Positions 1 to 7,945 of a DNA stretch of 13,602 nucleotides are shown here, piece by piece (position 1 is the stretch's first letter; every line of letters begins with the position of its first letter). The stretch is from CAYRUZ01 sp964427895 (GTDB taxonomy: Bacteria; Patescibacteriota; Gracilibacteria; Peribacterales; Peribacteraceae): the NCBI GenBank assembly GCA_964427895.1, contig CAYRUZ010000026.1, positions 1-13,602 of the forward strand. The letters run 5' to 3'. The notes under the pieces were generated by a model. It was not told where the DNA came from. It did not search any database and worked only from the letters and a program-made list of their open reading frames with translations. The position numbers and the translations under genes were made by a program.

Positions 1-3000
1 TGCCGCTCATCTCGTCGCCTGTCGTGTTCACCCAGTAGTCGACGTTGTAGTACCCGTTGGGGTTGCTGTAGTAGGCCGGGTCCGTCTCGTTTCCGGGGAC
101 GTCCGCGGCGGTGATGTAGCTGTTCGGATTGCTGAAGTACGCAGGGTCCGTCTCGTTGCCTGCAACGTCGGCTCCCGTGATGTAGCCGTTCGGGTTGCTG
201 AAGTACGCCGGATCGCTCTCCGTGAAGGAGATCACGACCGCATTGTCCGTGCTGGCATCGATCGTCACGCCCGCGCCGCCGCTAAGCACGATGGTCTCCG
301 TCGCATTCACTGCGAACGAATGCGTGCCGTCACTGATGTTGAATCCTCCTCCATCGTCCGTGCCGCAGATCAGGTTTCCGGCGGAATCCGTTTCCAGGGC
401 CGTGCAGCCGGCGCCGCCTCCGGTGTACTGGTTGAAGACGATGTCTCCATCACCTGCGACCGAGAATTTGTCGCCTGCCCCCGAGAGGTGCAGGGCGAAC
501 GCTCCGTCCTGATTCTGCGACAAGTACCATGGCGCGACAGAGTTGGCGTTGTCCGTATCGTGGATGCCGATGCGAGTGGCGGTGTCGCCTCCCACGCCCG
601 TGCCCTGCACCATGGCCCAACCGCCGTTCACCGTAAGCAGATGGTCCGGCGCGAGCGTACCGACGCCGACGTTGCCCGAGGAAAGGACGGTGAAGTCGGG
701 CGTACCCGTGTTGTCTCCGTTGATGCCGACGTAATTATCCGTCGTGTTGTAACTGATTTGTCCTTCGTCAGCGTCTTCACCGATGTGGATGGAGTTGCCG
801 CTGACGTACAGGTCGCGCCAGCGTTTGGTGGAGCTGCCGAGGTCGTACGACGCGTTGGTTGTGGGCAGCAGGCTGCCGGAGAAGAGGGAATTGCCCTGCA
901 CCGAGAGTCCGCCCATCACGTTGAGCGATCCGCCGACTGTGAGCGTTCCGGCGATGTCGCCGTTCTGCAGCACACGCAAGCCTTGATTAATGGCAAGGTT
1001 ACTTGTCTCGATGCTGCCTGCCTCCACCTGCTGCAGGTAGGCGCCGCCGATGTCGAAGACGTGCATCTCGCCTGCGTTCTGGTCGCCGGCGAATAAGTAC
1101 CGTCCTTGGACGTTCGCGGCGAGGAGTGAGGTGCCGGTCGATACCGTCCCGATGCTCGTCGGCGTCGTCGGATCCGAAATGTCCATCACGGTGATGCCGC
1201 CGATGCGTGCGATGTACGCATACCTTCCTTCCACCGTGACCGACAACGGCTGGGACGTCGTGGAGACGCCGCCGGCAGTGAGATCCGTGGGGTCCGTCGG
1301 ATCGAAGACGTCGAATACCTGCAGCACCGCGCTGTTGTACCCCGTGACATACGCATAGTGCCCCTGCACGACGACCGAGGTGGGCTTTGTGCTCGTGGTG
1401 ACGCTGCCGACCGCCACTGGAGTTGTCGGGTCGGATACGTCGATGACGTACAGGTTATCGGTGCCGCTGCCTTCGGTAACGGCGTACACGTACCGTCCCT
1501 GAACAAAGACGTCATTGAAGTCTCCGGCAATGCTCACGGAGCCCGAGACGTCGACGGGGGAGGCGGGATTGGAAATGTCGAATACCTGGAAAGCTCCTCC
1601 ATGGGCGCCGATGTACGCGTACCGTCCGCGGACCGCCACGGCGTATGCGCCGCTTACAGCCGTCACGCCTCCGCCGGACACATCCGTCGGGTTGATCGGG
1701 TTCGAGATGTCGATTACCTGCAGCACACTGCTGCCGATGACGAAGGCGTAACGACCCTCCACTGCGATGCTGCGCGGTGAATAGCCGAGAGACAACGATG
1801 AAACAGGCGTCGGCGAAGCGGGATCGGAAACATCGACGACGGAGAGTTTATTGGGCGAACCGTCGGCCACGACGTAGGCGTAACGCCCCTGGATGTCGAT
1901 GTCATACGGTGTCGCATCGATGCCGGATGTCGTTGCCAGCACACCTGCCGGCACCTGTCCCGCGACATGCAGCTGCGTGATGGGAGCAGTGGTGCCGATG
2001 CCCACCTTGCCAGTGTTTGTCACCACCATGTCCGACGTGTTGTCCGCGTTGCCGTCGAATCCGAGGTAATGATCGGTGGAGTTATACGTGATCTTGCCGC
2101 CTTCGCCGCTGTTGCCGATGTGGATGGCTTCGCCGCTCACGAACAGGTTGCGCCAACGCTGACCGTCGGCGCCCAAGTCGTACATCGCGTCCGCATCGGG
2201 GACGAGATGCGTGTCGAACTCTCCGTTGGCCGAAATCGTGTTGCTCGTACTGGAGCCGAGGAAGGTGTTGCCGTCCACCGTGAGGCTCGTGCTGATGTTT
2301 GCGTTCGTTGCGTACAGTGTCAGCCAGCGGTTCGTGTTGTTGCCCAGTTCGTACGCGCCGTCGGTATCGACAAGCAAGTTACCGCCCATCGTGTCACCCG
2401 TGATATTCACCCACGAGTCGACGTTGTAGTACCCGTTGGGGTTGCTGTAGTAGGCCGGGTCCGTCTCGTTTCCGGGGACGTCCGCGGCGGTGATGTAGCT
2501 GTTCGGATTGCTGAAGTACGCAGGGTCCGTCTCGTTGCCTGCAACGTCGGCTCCCGTGATGTAGCTGTTCGGATTGCTGAAGTACGCAGGGTCCGTCTCG
2601 TTGCCTGCAACGTCGGCTCCCGTGATGTAGCCGTTCGGGTTGCTGAAGTACGCCGGATCGCTCTCCGTGAAGGAGATCACGACCGCATTGTCCGTGCTGG
2701 CATCGATCGTCACGCCCGCGCCGCCGCTGATGACGACGGTATCACCGCCGTCAACGGAGAAGGAGTTGGTTCCGTCGCTGAGGGTGAATGGGCTGCCTGC
2801 GTCGGTGCCGCAAATCACGTTGCCTGTCGCGTCGGTTTCCAGCGAGCTGCAGCCCACACCCCCGTTGACGTAGGTGTCGCCGCCCAGAGTCACGTTGCCG
2901 TTGCCGGCGATGGTGAGTGCCGTGATTGCATCGGATGCGTCGGACGACCGAGTAAGGAATACGAAGCCGCCCAATGTGTCGACGTCCGATCCCCACGAGA

Positions 3001-6000
3001 AGAACCGCGTGTAGCCCGTGCTGTAATCCATCGCGCCTGCGCTCGCTTCGTTCGCGGCGACTTCCCCGAGCACTTTGACCGCGCCGTTCACCGTCAGCTT
3101 TTCGTTGGGATTATCGACGCCGATGCCCAAGCGGCCGTTGTCGCGGGTCAGCACCATGGCGTTCGCGCGCGTGCCGTTGTTGTTTGTGCGGAAGAAGAGG
3201 CCGCCGTGCACGTTGTTATCGACCCCCAGGTCGATGCCGTAGAGGCCGCTTTGACCCTGTTGGTTGAATGCCATGACGGGCGTGTCCTCGTCGCCTTGTC
3301 CTTCGAGGGAGAGCAGACCGGTCATCGTGTCACCCGTGATATTCACCCACGAGTCGACGTTGTAGTACCCGTTGGGGTTGCTGTAGTAGGCCGGGTCCGT
3401 CTCGTTTCCGGGGACGTCCGCGGCGGTGATGTAGCTGTTCGGGTTGCTGTAGTACGCCGGGTCGCTTTCGGACGTGAGGTATCCCGACAAATCTGGCAGG
3501 TCCGCGGCCGTGATGTAGCTGTTCGGGTTGCTGAAGTAGTTCGGATCACTCTCCGATGTAATGCCGTCGTCTGTGCCGCAGTGCACGTTGCCCGATGCGT
3601 CCGTCTCCAGGGCGCTGCAACCGCTGCCACCGTTGGTGTAGGTCGCGCCCTGGAACGTGACGTTTCCGACGTTGTCGATGCGCAGTTGATTGCCCACACC
3701 GGCAAGGTGCAGGGCGAACGCGCCATCCTGATCTTGTGAGAGATACCACGTCGCAACGCCGTTTGTGTTGTCCGTGTCGTGGATGCCGATGCGGGTGGAT
3801 GTATCGACTCCTACGCCGGTTCCTTGCACCAAAGCCCATCCGCCGTTGACGCTGAAGAGGTGATCCGGAGCCAGAGTGCCGATGCCGACGTTGCCGGTAT
3901 TGGTCACGACCATGTCGGCGGTGTTGTCGGCATTGCCGTCCAGGCCGAGGTAGTGACTGGAGGCGTTGTACGTAATCTTCGATTCCTCACTGTTGTTGCC
4001 GATGTGGATCGAACTGCCGCTGACGTACAGATCGCGCCAGCGGTTACTGCTGTTGCCAAGATCGTACGTCGCGTCCGTATCGGGAATTAGCGACGTATTG
4101 AAGAGGCCGTTCGCCGCGATCCTGTCGCTGCTGTCGCTGCCGAGCGTCACGTTGCCGTCCACGGCCAGCGCGCCTGCCACATTCGCGTTCAGCACGTACA
4201 GGCCGCCCCACAGATTGCTGACATTTCCGAGGTTGTACGAGGAGTTGCTCGTCGGGATCAAATCTGTCTCCACTCCCGTCGACACGTTGAGGTAATCGAA
4301 GTACCCGCGTACGGCGTCCACGGAATTGCCGAAGTACCCATTGTTCGCATACAGGTAGCTCCACATGTTGCTGAAGTTGCCCAGGTCGTAGCTGCTGTTG
4401 CTGTTCACCGTCAGGTTGCCGCTCATCTCGTCGCCCGTGGTGTTCACCCAGTAATCGGTGTTGTAGTACCCGTTCGGGTTGCTGTAGTACGCGGGGTCAC
4501 TCTCCGATGTCAGTCCGTCGTCCGTGTCGCAGTAGATACGCCCGCTGGCATCCGTGGCCAGCACTGATGCGCCGTTGCAGTTCGTGACCGACGACATGTT
4601 CAGGTGGCTGAACACGGCATCGCTGCCCGTGTTGAGATACTGGTTCAGATCAATAGCGTACGTATTGTTCGTGTAACTGTAGGGGTTGCTGTAGTACGTC
4701 GGGTCGCTCTCGCTCAAGCTGGCGGAGATGTTCACCGCATTCCCGCTCGTATCGATGCTTACGTTTCCTCCGGGGTTGAATTGCAGCGTGCCACCGTTGT
4801 ACAGCGTCCAACTGCTGCTGCCATTACTGATCGTATGCGAAGTATTGTTGATGTACGAATTCGGGTTGCTGAAGTAGTTTGGGTCCGTTTCGTTACCTGC
4901 GACGTCACCGGGTCCAATTCCATCGTCCGTCCCACAGTTCACATTACCAGATGCATCCGTCTCCAGTGCGCTGCATCCGCTGCCGCCATTGGTGTATGTG
5001 CCGCCACCAAATGTAATGTTTCCGTTGCCTCCAATGGTGAAGGCCGTGATGCTGTTCGACCCGTCGGAGCGCTGGGTGAGGATGTTGAATGCTCCGTTGT
5101 TCGATGCATCCGGACCGTAAGCGATTAGCCGGAGCGACGAGACACCGTCGTAGTCCAATCCCAAGGTGTTTGCTACGGGTGTCGCCAACGTGCCGCGGAT
5201 GCGCACACCGCCGTTCACATCCAGTGCTTCGCTTGGCGTTACTCCGATGCCCACGTTCCCCGTGAACTGCGTTGTCGTATCTGCATTGAATGACGCAAAC
5301 GGCGTCCCGTTGTTCGCAATGGAGAAGGTGCCGCCCCCCGTGATATTGAACATCAGTCCTCCGGCATTGCCGATCTGCATGTCCAAATTTCCATTACTCT
5401 CCGACTGACTGTAGACCTGGTCGAAGTCCTGCGCACCGCCTGTGACGATCTGGTGCCAGGAGAGGACGCCGTTGCCGTCCGTCGCAAGCACCATGCCTGA
5501 CGACGTTCCATCCGAACCCGGGAAGAGGTAGCTCACACCATTGAGCGACACGTTGCCGAGGAAGTTTACGAGATTGCTGAACGTGGTAATTCCGTCGTTG
5601 CCAAACCGCACAAAGACCGTACCTTCATCTTTGATGGTGAAGTCGCCCGTGTTGGTAATGTCGAAGCCAAATCCGCTGGCGTTGCCAATCTCCATATCGA
5701 AATTGGAATCGTTCTCACTTTCTGTGTACACCTCATCGAAGTTTGGCACTGCTGCGGCACCGCCGTCATCGTCGGCGCAGACCACCACGCCGTCGACCGT
5801 CGTGAGCACGCCGCCGTTCGCGTAAGCGTCACAGTCGAGCGATGCATCGCTCAATGTAAGGGAGCCTTGCAGCGACGTCGCGCCTTTTACCGAGAGCGAT
5901 CCACTGCTTTCGATGGTATTGCTCGCATGTAGCGAGCGGCCCGACGCCGTTCCTGCGACTTCGAGCATCGTTTCGGGATTCGTCGTCCCGATGCCGATGA

Positions 6001-7945
6001 AGCCCGTGGACAGCACGACGAGATCGGCGGAACCGGCGTTGTCGCCGTTGATGCCGACGTAATTATTCGTCGTGTTGTAGCTGATCTGCCCCTCGTCCCC
6101 GCTGCCGCCGATATGGATGGAGGCGCCACTGACGTAGATGTCCCTCCAGCGCATCGTGTCGGACCCCAAGTCGTAGCTGGCGTTCGCCGTTGGCGTGACG
6201 TTGCCCGTCACGTTCACCGCGTTGTTTAGATATGTCACGCCATCCACGGAGAGTGATCCGCTGCTCGTCAGCAGGTCCTCTGCATGGATCGTCTTACCCG
6301 AAGCCGTCCCGGCAATCTCGAGCTTCAATCCGGTCTCCACGGAGGTCACCCCCAAGCCGACAGTGCCGGAGAAGTTGCCGTTATTGGCATACAGATTGTT
6401 CCAGCGGTTGGTGACATTGCCCAAGTCGAACGCCACATTGGTGCTCGGACTCAAGTTCCCACTCACGTTGCCCGTAATATTGAGGACGCGAGCCACGACG
6501 TTGTTCCACTGGTTTGTGACATTGCCGAGGTCAAAGGTCGCGTTCGAGCCGGGGCTCAGGTTGCCGCTCACGTTGCCCGTGATGTTCAAGACGCTGAAGT
6601 ACGCATTCGCCCAGCGGCTCGTGCTGGAGCCGACGTTGTACGTCACGTTCGCGGCAGGGAGCAGGTCTCCGCTGAAGTTGCCTCCCGTCGCGTACACCGT
6701 GCGCCAGCGGTTGGTGGAGTTGCCGAGGTCGTACGTCGCGTTTGCGCTCGGTGAGAGCTCTGTCCCGACGTTGCCGAGCGTCACCGTGCCGGTGACGTTC
6801 ATGTTCGTGAAGTTGCCCGTGTTGGCGTAGAGGTTCGCCCAGCGGTTGGTGGCATTACCGAGGTCGAATATGCCGGTACTGCTCGGGATGAGACTGTTCG
6901 CGACGTTCCCGGTCACATTGAGGACGCGGGCCACGACGTTGTTCCATTGGTTTGTGACATTGCCGAGGTCAAAGGTGGCGTTCGAGCTGGGGCTCAGGTT
7001 GCCGCTCACGTTGCCCGTGATATTGAGGACGGTGAGGTAGGCGGTCGCCCAGCGGCTAAGGCTGGCGCCGACGTTATACGTGGCGTCGCTATTGGGCAGC
7101 AGGTCGCCACTGGTGATGTTTCCCGCGAAGTACCCGTTGTTCGCGAAGATGTTATTCCAGCGCAGCGTATTGGAGCCGAAATTGTATGTGACGTTCGTCG
7201 TCGGCGAGATGTTGCCGCTGATGTTCACCGCGTTGTTCAGGTACGCGACGCCGTCGACAGACAGGGTACCGCTGCTCGCCAGCAGATCCTGCGCATGCAG
7301 GATTTTGCCCGATGCCGTGCCGGATACTTCGAGACCAACGCCTGGATTGAGAATGTTCAGCGTGCCCGAGGTGATGGTCGAATCGGTGTCGGTGCGGACG
7401 AAACTGGTGGAATCGAGCCCGTCCAGCATGTCCGCGTTGTGCGCGTAGGCAACTGCTGCGAACCGGCGTCGCGGGCTGAAATCCTCCGGGTAGGTCTCGT
7501 CATTATCCGGGTCGAATTCCACTTGGAGATAGAGGTTGTCGGTATTGAAGTCGACGCCGCTCATTGCCGTGTGGCTGCCCAGCAGGACCGAGAAGAGTCC
7601 CCCGGTCATTGTCACTTTGCTGGTTCCGCTGTTCCATGTCTCCGTCCATGCGGCAGAGCCGCCGGTGGGAACGGAATAGATGGAGAAGCGCATGTTGTAC
7701 TGACCGTCGCTGGGGATCGAGCCGTCCGCATTGGTCAGCCTGCCTTGATAGGAGATCGGCTTGTAGATGCCCGCTGCGGCGACGGCGCGGGGGACGAGCA
7801 GGACTTCGTCGATCACCTGCGCGACGTTCGTCAGCGTGGATGCCGCAACAGTCGTGATAAGCGCGACCACCGCCGTGATGCGACGGATCCGTACGACCAT
7901 CGCGTTGCGCACGATCTGCCGATGATGGCGGAGCGTGGCGATCAT
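1..7945 (-). CDS. Giant repeat-rich surface protein (tail-fibre/adhesin-like) with LVIVD beta-propeller; 3' end outside window
   Basis: The frame stays open from the ATG at 7945 to the window edge, giving at least 2648 residues. I checked the phase by translation near 6200, 3970, 1815 and 1-75. Residues 1-58 form a basic N-terminus, a hydrophobic stretch (about 23-40) and an Ala-rich possible cleavage site, so export is likely. Residues 60-170 contain SYQGRLTNADGS, an F-x-IY strand and GGLFSVLLG, the N-domain common in giant tail-fibre-like proteins of candidate phyla. After it come 15 'YDLG..(T)NRW..LY' repeats, 13 'DPxYxSNPxxY' repeats, 'GIGTxxP..L.V.G' linkers, five CS(A/S)LETDASGN-type C-x12-C elements or close variants, and seven LVIVD repeats (residues about 2015-2301). 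The role is inferred: a long extracellular fibre or adhesin with a propeller for binding. The start overlaps the upstream stop as ATGA, implying translational coupling. There is no Shine-Dalgarno sequence. An alternative start is Met16. Confidence 0.9.
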   Translation of the reverse strand, partial: MIATLRHHRQIVRNAMVVRIRRITAVVALITTVAASTLTNVAQVIDEVLLVPRAVAAAGIYKPISYQGRLTNADGSIPSDGQYNMRFSIYSVPTGGSAAWTETWNSGTSKVTMTGGLFSVLLGSHTAMSGVDFNTDNLYLQVEFDPDNDETYPEDFSPRRRFAAVAYAHNADMLDGLDSTSFVRTDTDSTITSGTLNILNPGVGLEVSGTASGKILHAQDLLASSGTLSVDGVAYLNNAVNISGNISPTTNVTYNFGSNTLRWNNIFANNGYFAGNITSGDLLPNSDATYNVGASLSRWATAYLTVLNITGNVSGNLSPSSNATFDLGNVTNQWNNVVARVLNVTGNVANSLIPSSTGIFDLGNATNRWANLYANTGNFTNMNVTGTVTLGNVGTELSPSANATYDLGNSTNRWRTVYATGGNFSGDLLPAANVTYNVGSSTSRWANAYFSVLNITGNVSGNLSPGSNATFDLGNVTNQWNNVVARVLNITGNVSGNLSPSTNVAFDLGNVTNRWNNLYANNGNFSGTVGLGVTSVETGLKLEIAGTASGKTIHAEDLLTSSGSLSVDGVTYLNNAVNVTGNVTPTANASYDLGSDTMRWRDIYVSGASIHIGGSGDEGQISYNTTNNYVGINGDNAGSADLVVLSTGFIGIGTTNPETMLEVAGTASGRSLHASNTIESSGSLSVKGATSLQGSLTLSDASLDCDAYANGGVLTTVDGVVVCADDDGGAAAVPNFDEVYTESENDSNFDMEIGNASGFGFDITNTGDFTIKDEGTVFVRFGNDGITTFSNLVNFLGNVSLNGVSYLFPGSDGTSSGMVLATDGNGVLSWHQIVTGGAQDFDQVYSQSESNGNLDMQIGNAGGLMFNITGGGTFSIANNGTPFASFNADTTTQFTGNVGIGVTPSEALDVNGGVRIRGTLATPVANTLGLDYDGVSSLRLIAYGPDASNNGAFNILTQRSDGSNSITAFTIGGNGNITFGGGTYTNGGSGCSALETDASGNVNCGTDDGIGPGDVAGNETDPNYFSNPNSYINNTSHTISNGSSSWTLYNGGTLQFNPGGNVSIDTSGNAVNISASLSESDPTYYSNPYSYTNNTYAIDLNQYLNTGSDAVFSHLNMSSVTNCNGASVLATDASGRIYCDTDDGLTSESDPAYYSNPNGYYNTDYWVNTTGDEMSGNLTVNSNSSYDLGNFSNMWSYLYANNGYFGNSVDAVRGYFDYLNVSTGVETDLIPTSNSSYNLGNVSNLWGGLYVLNANVAGALAVDGNVTLGSDSSDRIAANGLFNTSLIPDTDATYDLGNSSNRWRDLYVSGSSIHIGNNSEESKITYNASSHYLGLDGNADNTADMVVTNTGNVGIGTLAPDHLFSVNGGWALVQGTGVGVDTSTRIGIHDTDNTNGVATWYLSQDQDGAFALHLAGVGNQLRIDNVGNVTFQGATYTNGGSGCSALETDASGNVHCGTDDGITSESDPNYFSNPNSYITAADLPDLSGYLTSESDPAYYSNPNSYITAADVPGNETDPAYYSNPNGYYNVDSWVNITGDTMTGLLSLEGQGDEDTPVMAFNQQGQSGLYGIDLGVDNNVHGGLFFRTNNNGTRANAMVLTRDNGRLGIGVDNPNEKLTVNGAVKVLGEVAANEASAGAMDYSTGYTRFFSWGSDVDTLGGFVFLTRSSDASDAITALTIAGNGNVTLGGDTYVNGGVGCSSLETDATGNVICGTDAGSPFTLSDGTNSFSVDGGDTVVISGGAGVTIDASTDNAVVISFTESDPAYFSNPNGYITGADVAGNETDPAYFSNPNSYITGADVAGNETDPAYFSNPNSYITAADVPGNETDPAYYSNPNGYYNVDSWVNITGDTMGGNLLVDTDGAYELGNNTNRWLTLYATNANISTSLTVDGNTFLGSSTSNTISANGEFDTHLVPDADAMYDLGADGQRWRNLFVSGEAIHIGNSGEGGKITYNSTDHYLGFDGNADNTSDMVVTNTGKVGIGTTAPITQLHVAGQVPAGVLATTSGIDATPYDIDIQGRYAYVVADGSPNKLSVVDVSDPASPTPVSSLSLGYSPRSIAVEGRYAFVIGSSVLQVIDISNPINPTDVSGGGVTAVSGAYAVAVRGRYAYIGAHGGAFQVFDISNPASPVDVSGSVSIAGDFNDVFVQGRYVYAVTEGSGTDNLYVIDVSDPTTPVAVGSVTTSTKPTSVVVQGHYAYVTGYNSAVLQVFDVFDPTDPTDLTAGGVSTTSQPLSVTVEGRYAYIARIGGITVMDISDPTTPTSIGTVSTGTSLLAANVQGRYLFAGDQNAGEMHVFDIGGAYLQQVEAGSIETSNLAINQGLRVLQNGDIAGTLTVGGSLNVMGGLSVQGNSLFSGSLLPTTNASYDLGSSTKRWRDLYVSGNSIHIGEDADEGQISYNTTDNYVGINGDNTGTPDFTVLSSGNVGVGTLAPDHLLTVNGGWAMVQGTGVGGDTATRIGIHDTDNANSVAPWYLSQNQDGAFALHLSGAGDKFSVAGDGDIVFNQYTGGGAGCTALETDSAGNLICGTDDGGGFNISDGTHSFAVNATETIVLSGGAGVTIDASTDNAVVISFTESDPAYFSNPNGYITGADVAGNETDPAYFSNPNSYITAADVPGNETDPAYYSNPNGYYNVDYWVNTTGDEMSG
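37..283 (-). repeat. Long direct repeat, copy A (partner 2416-2728)
   Basis: This 247-bp copy carries one 66-bp SNPNSY unit (116-181) where the partner copy carries two. Both ends otherwise match the partner exactly. Divergence begins at position 36, where TAGTCG-type bases replace the partner's CGAGTCG context, and after 283. Confidence 0.92.
1043..1903 (-). other. Seven LVIVD repeats in the giant protein, predicted seven-bladed beta-propeller
   Basis: Within residues about 2015-2301 the motif 'V-x-GRYAYV...L-x-V-x-DIS(D/N)P-x-x-P' occurs seven times with a period near 41 residues. Examples are VEGRYAFVIGSSVLQVIDIS and VQGRYVYAV followed by LYVIDVSDPTTP; the seventh ends MHVFDIGG. This matches the LVIVD repeat family, which is linked to extracellular beta-propellers. 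Seven repeats is a common blade number. The block is flanked on both sides by fibre repeats, so the propeller looks inserted into the stalk. Propeller folding is inferred from the count and family. Confidence 0.8.
2416..2728 (-). repeat. Long direct repeat, copy B (copy A at 37-283), differing by one 66-bp unit
   Basis: Positions 37-283 (247 bp) and 2416-2728 (313 bp) match base for base by eye, except that copy B has one extra 66-bp unit. They encode SNPNxY repeats followed by a segment ending in FTESD and the upstream SGGAGVTIDAS region. Matching third-codon positions point to recent duplication or gene conversion, not selection on protein sequence alone. In the sense direction, a LETD-type Cys element and a 'DGT.SF.V' strand precede each copy. 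Confidence 0.92.
2495..2626 (-). repeat. Two perfect tandem 66-bp units (22 codons each)
   Basis: Units 2495-2560 and 2561-2626 are identical, and the single unit at 116-181 is identical to both. Each encodes a 22-residue module ending or starting around ETDPAYFSNPNSYI. Exact multiples of three keep the reading frame, so copy number can vary without breaking the protein. Confidence 0.93.
6107..7206 (-). repeat. Array of nine 'YDLG...RW..LY' coding repeats
   Basis: Nine degenerate repeats of roughly 30-45 codons lie close together in the N-terminal third of the giant protein. Each follows the pattern P-x-x-N-A/V-x-Y/F-D/N-L/V-G-x-x-x-x-R/Q-W, then an aromatic or aliphatic strand, then N-x-T/S-G. 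Examples are SNATFDLGNVTNQWNN and ANATYDLGNSTNRWRT. Six more copies recur downstream, several extended by 'DLYVSGxSIHIG'. Repeats of this sort occur in fibre-like proteins; here they probably form a beta-rich stalk. The segment is dense in N-x-S/T tripeptides. Confidence 0.8.
6479..7021 (-). repeat. Higher-order duplication: 105-bp copies at 6479-6583 and 6917-7021
   Basis: The two 105-bp copies differ at only four positions. They are offset by 438 bp, which is exactly 146 codons. Each encodes the same NVTNQW-centred fibre repeat. The spacing shows that a block of several repeat units was duplicated together in frame, rather than one unit at a time. Confidence 0.8.

Larger units (their letters stand above)
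2387..3442 (-). repeat. Perfect 120-bp direct repeat at 2387-2506 and 3323-3442
   Basis: Both copies run from CATCGTGTCACCCG through AGCTGTTCGG with no mismatch by eye. They encode the junction from 'SNPNGYYNVDSWVNITGDTM' back into the preceding SNPNSY unit. The core from the GTCGACG site also recurs at 37-126, so this junction exists three times in the window. Their spacing (936 bp, 312 codons) is in frame. Confidence 0.9.

Noticed and set aside
2416..2728. CRISPR-like or iteron array
   Set aside because: The repeats are in-frame coding units of 66 bp with no unique spacers, and they continue the protein repeat pattern.
195..2873. Two plus-strand frames with the same first 30 residues (from 195 and 2640)
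   Set aside because: They are shadows of the identical direct repeats in the giant gene, not a duplicated gene pair.
1967..3739. 590-codon plus-strand open frame, and similar long plus-strand frames at 320-1096 and 6947-7993
   Set aside because: They lie antisense to the giant repeat gene; their translations are Arg/Val/Ala-rich with repeated strings that mirror the repeats. GC-rich codon bias on the other strand explains the lack of stops.
1..7945. UGA recoded as Gly, as in Gracilibacteria/Absconditabacteria
   Set aside because: No in-frame TGA was met in the giant gene, and TGA ends several genes exactly at ATGA overlaps or domain ends.
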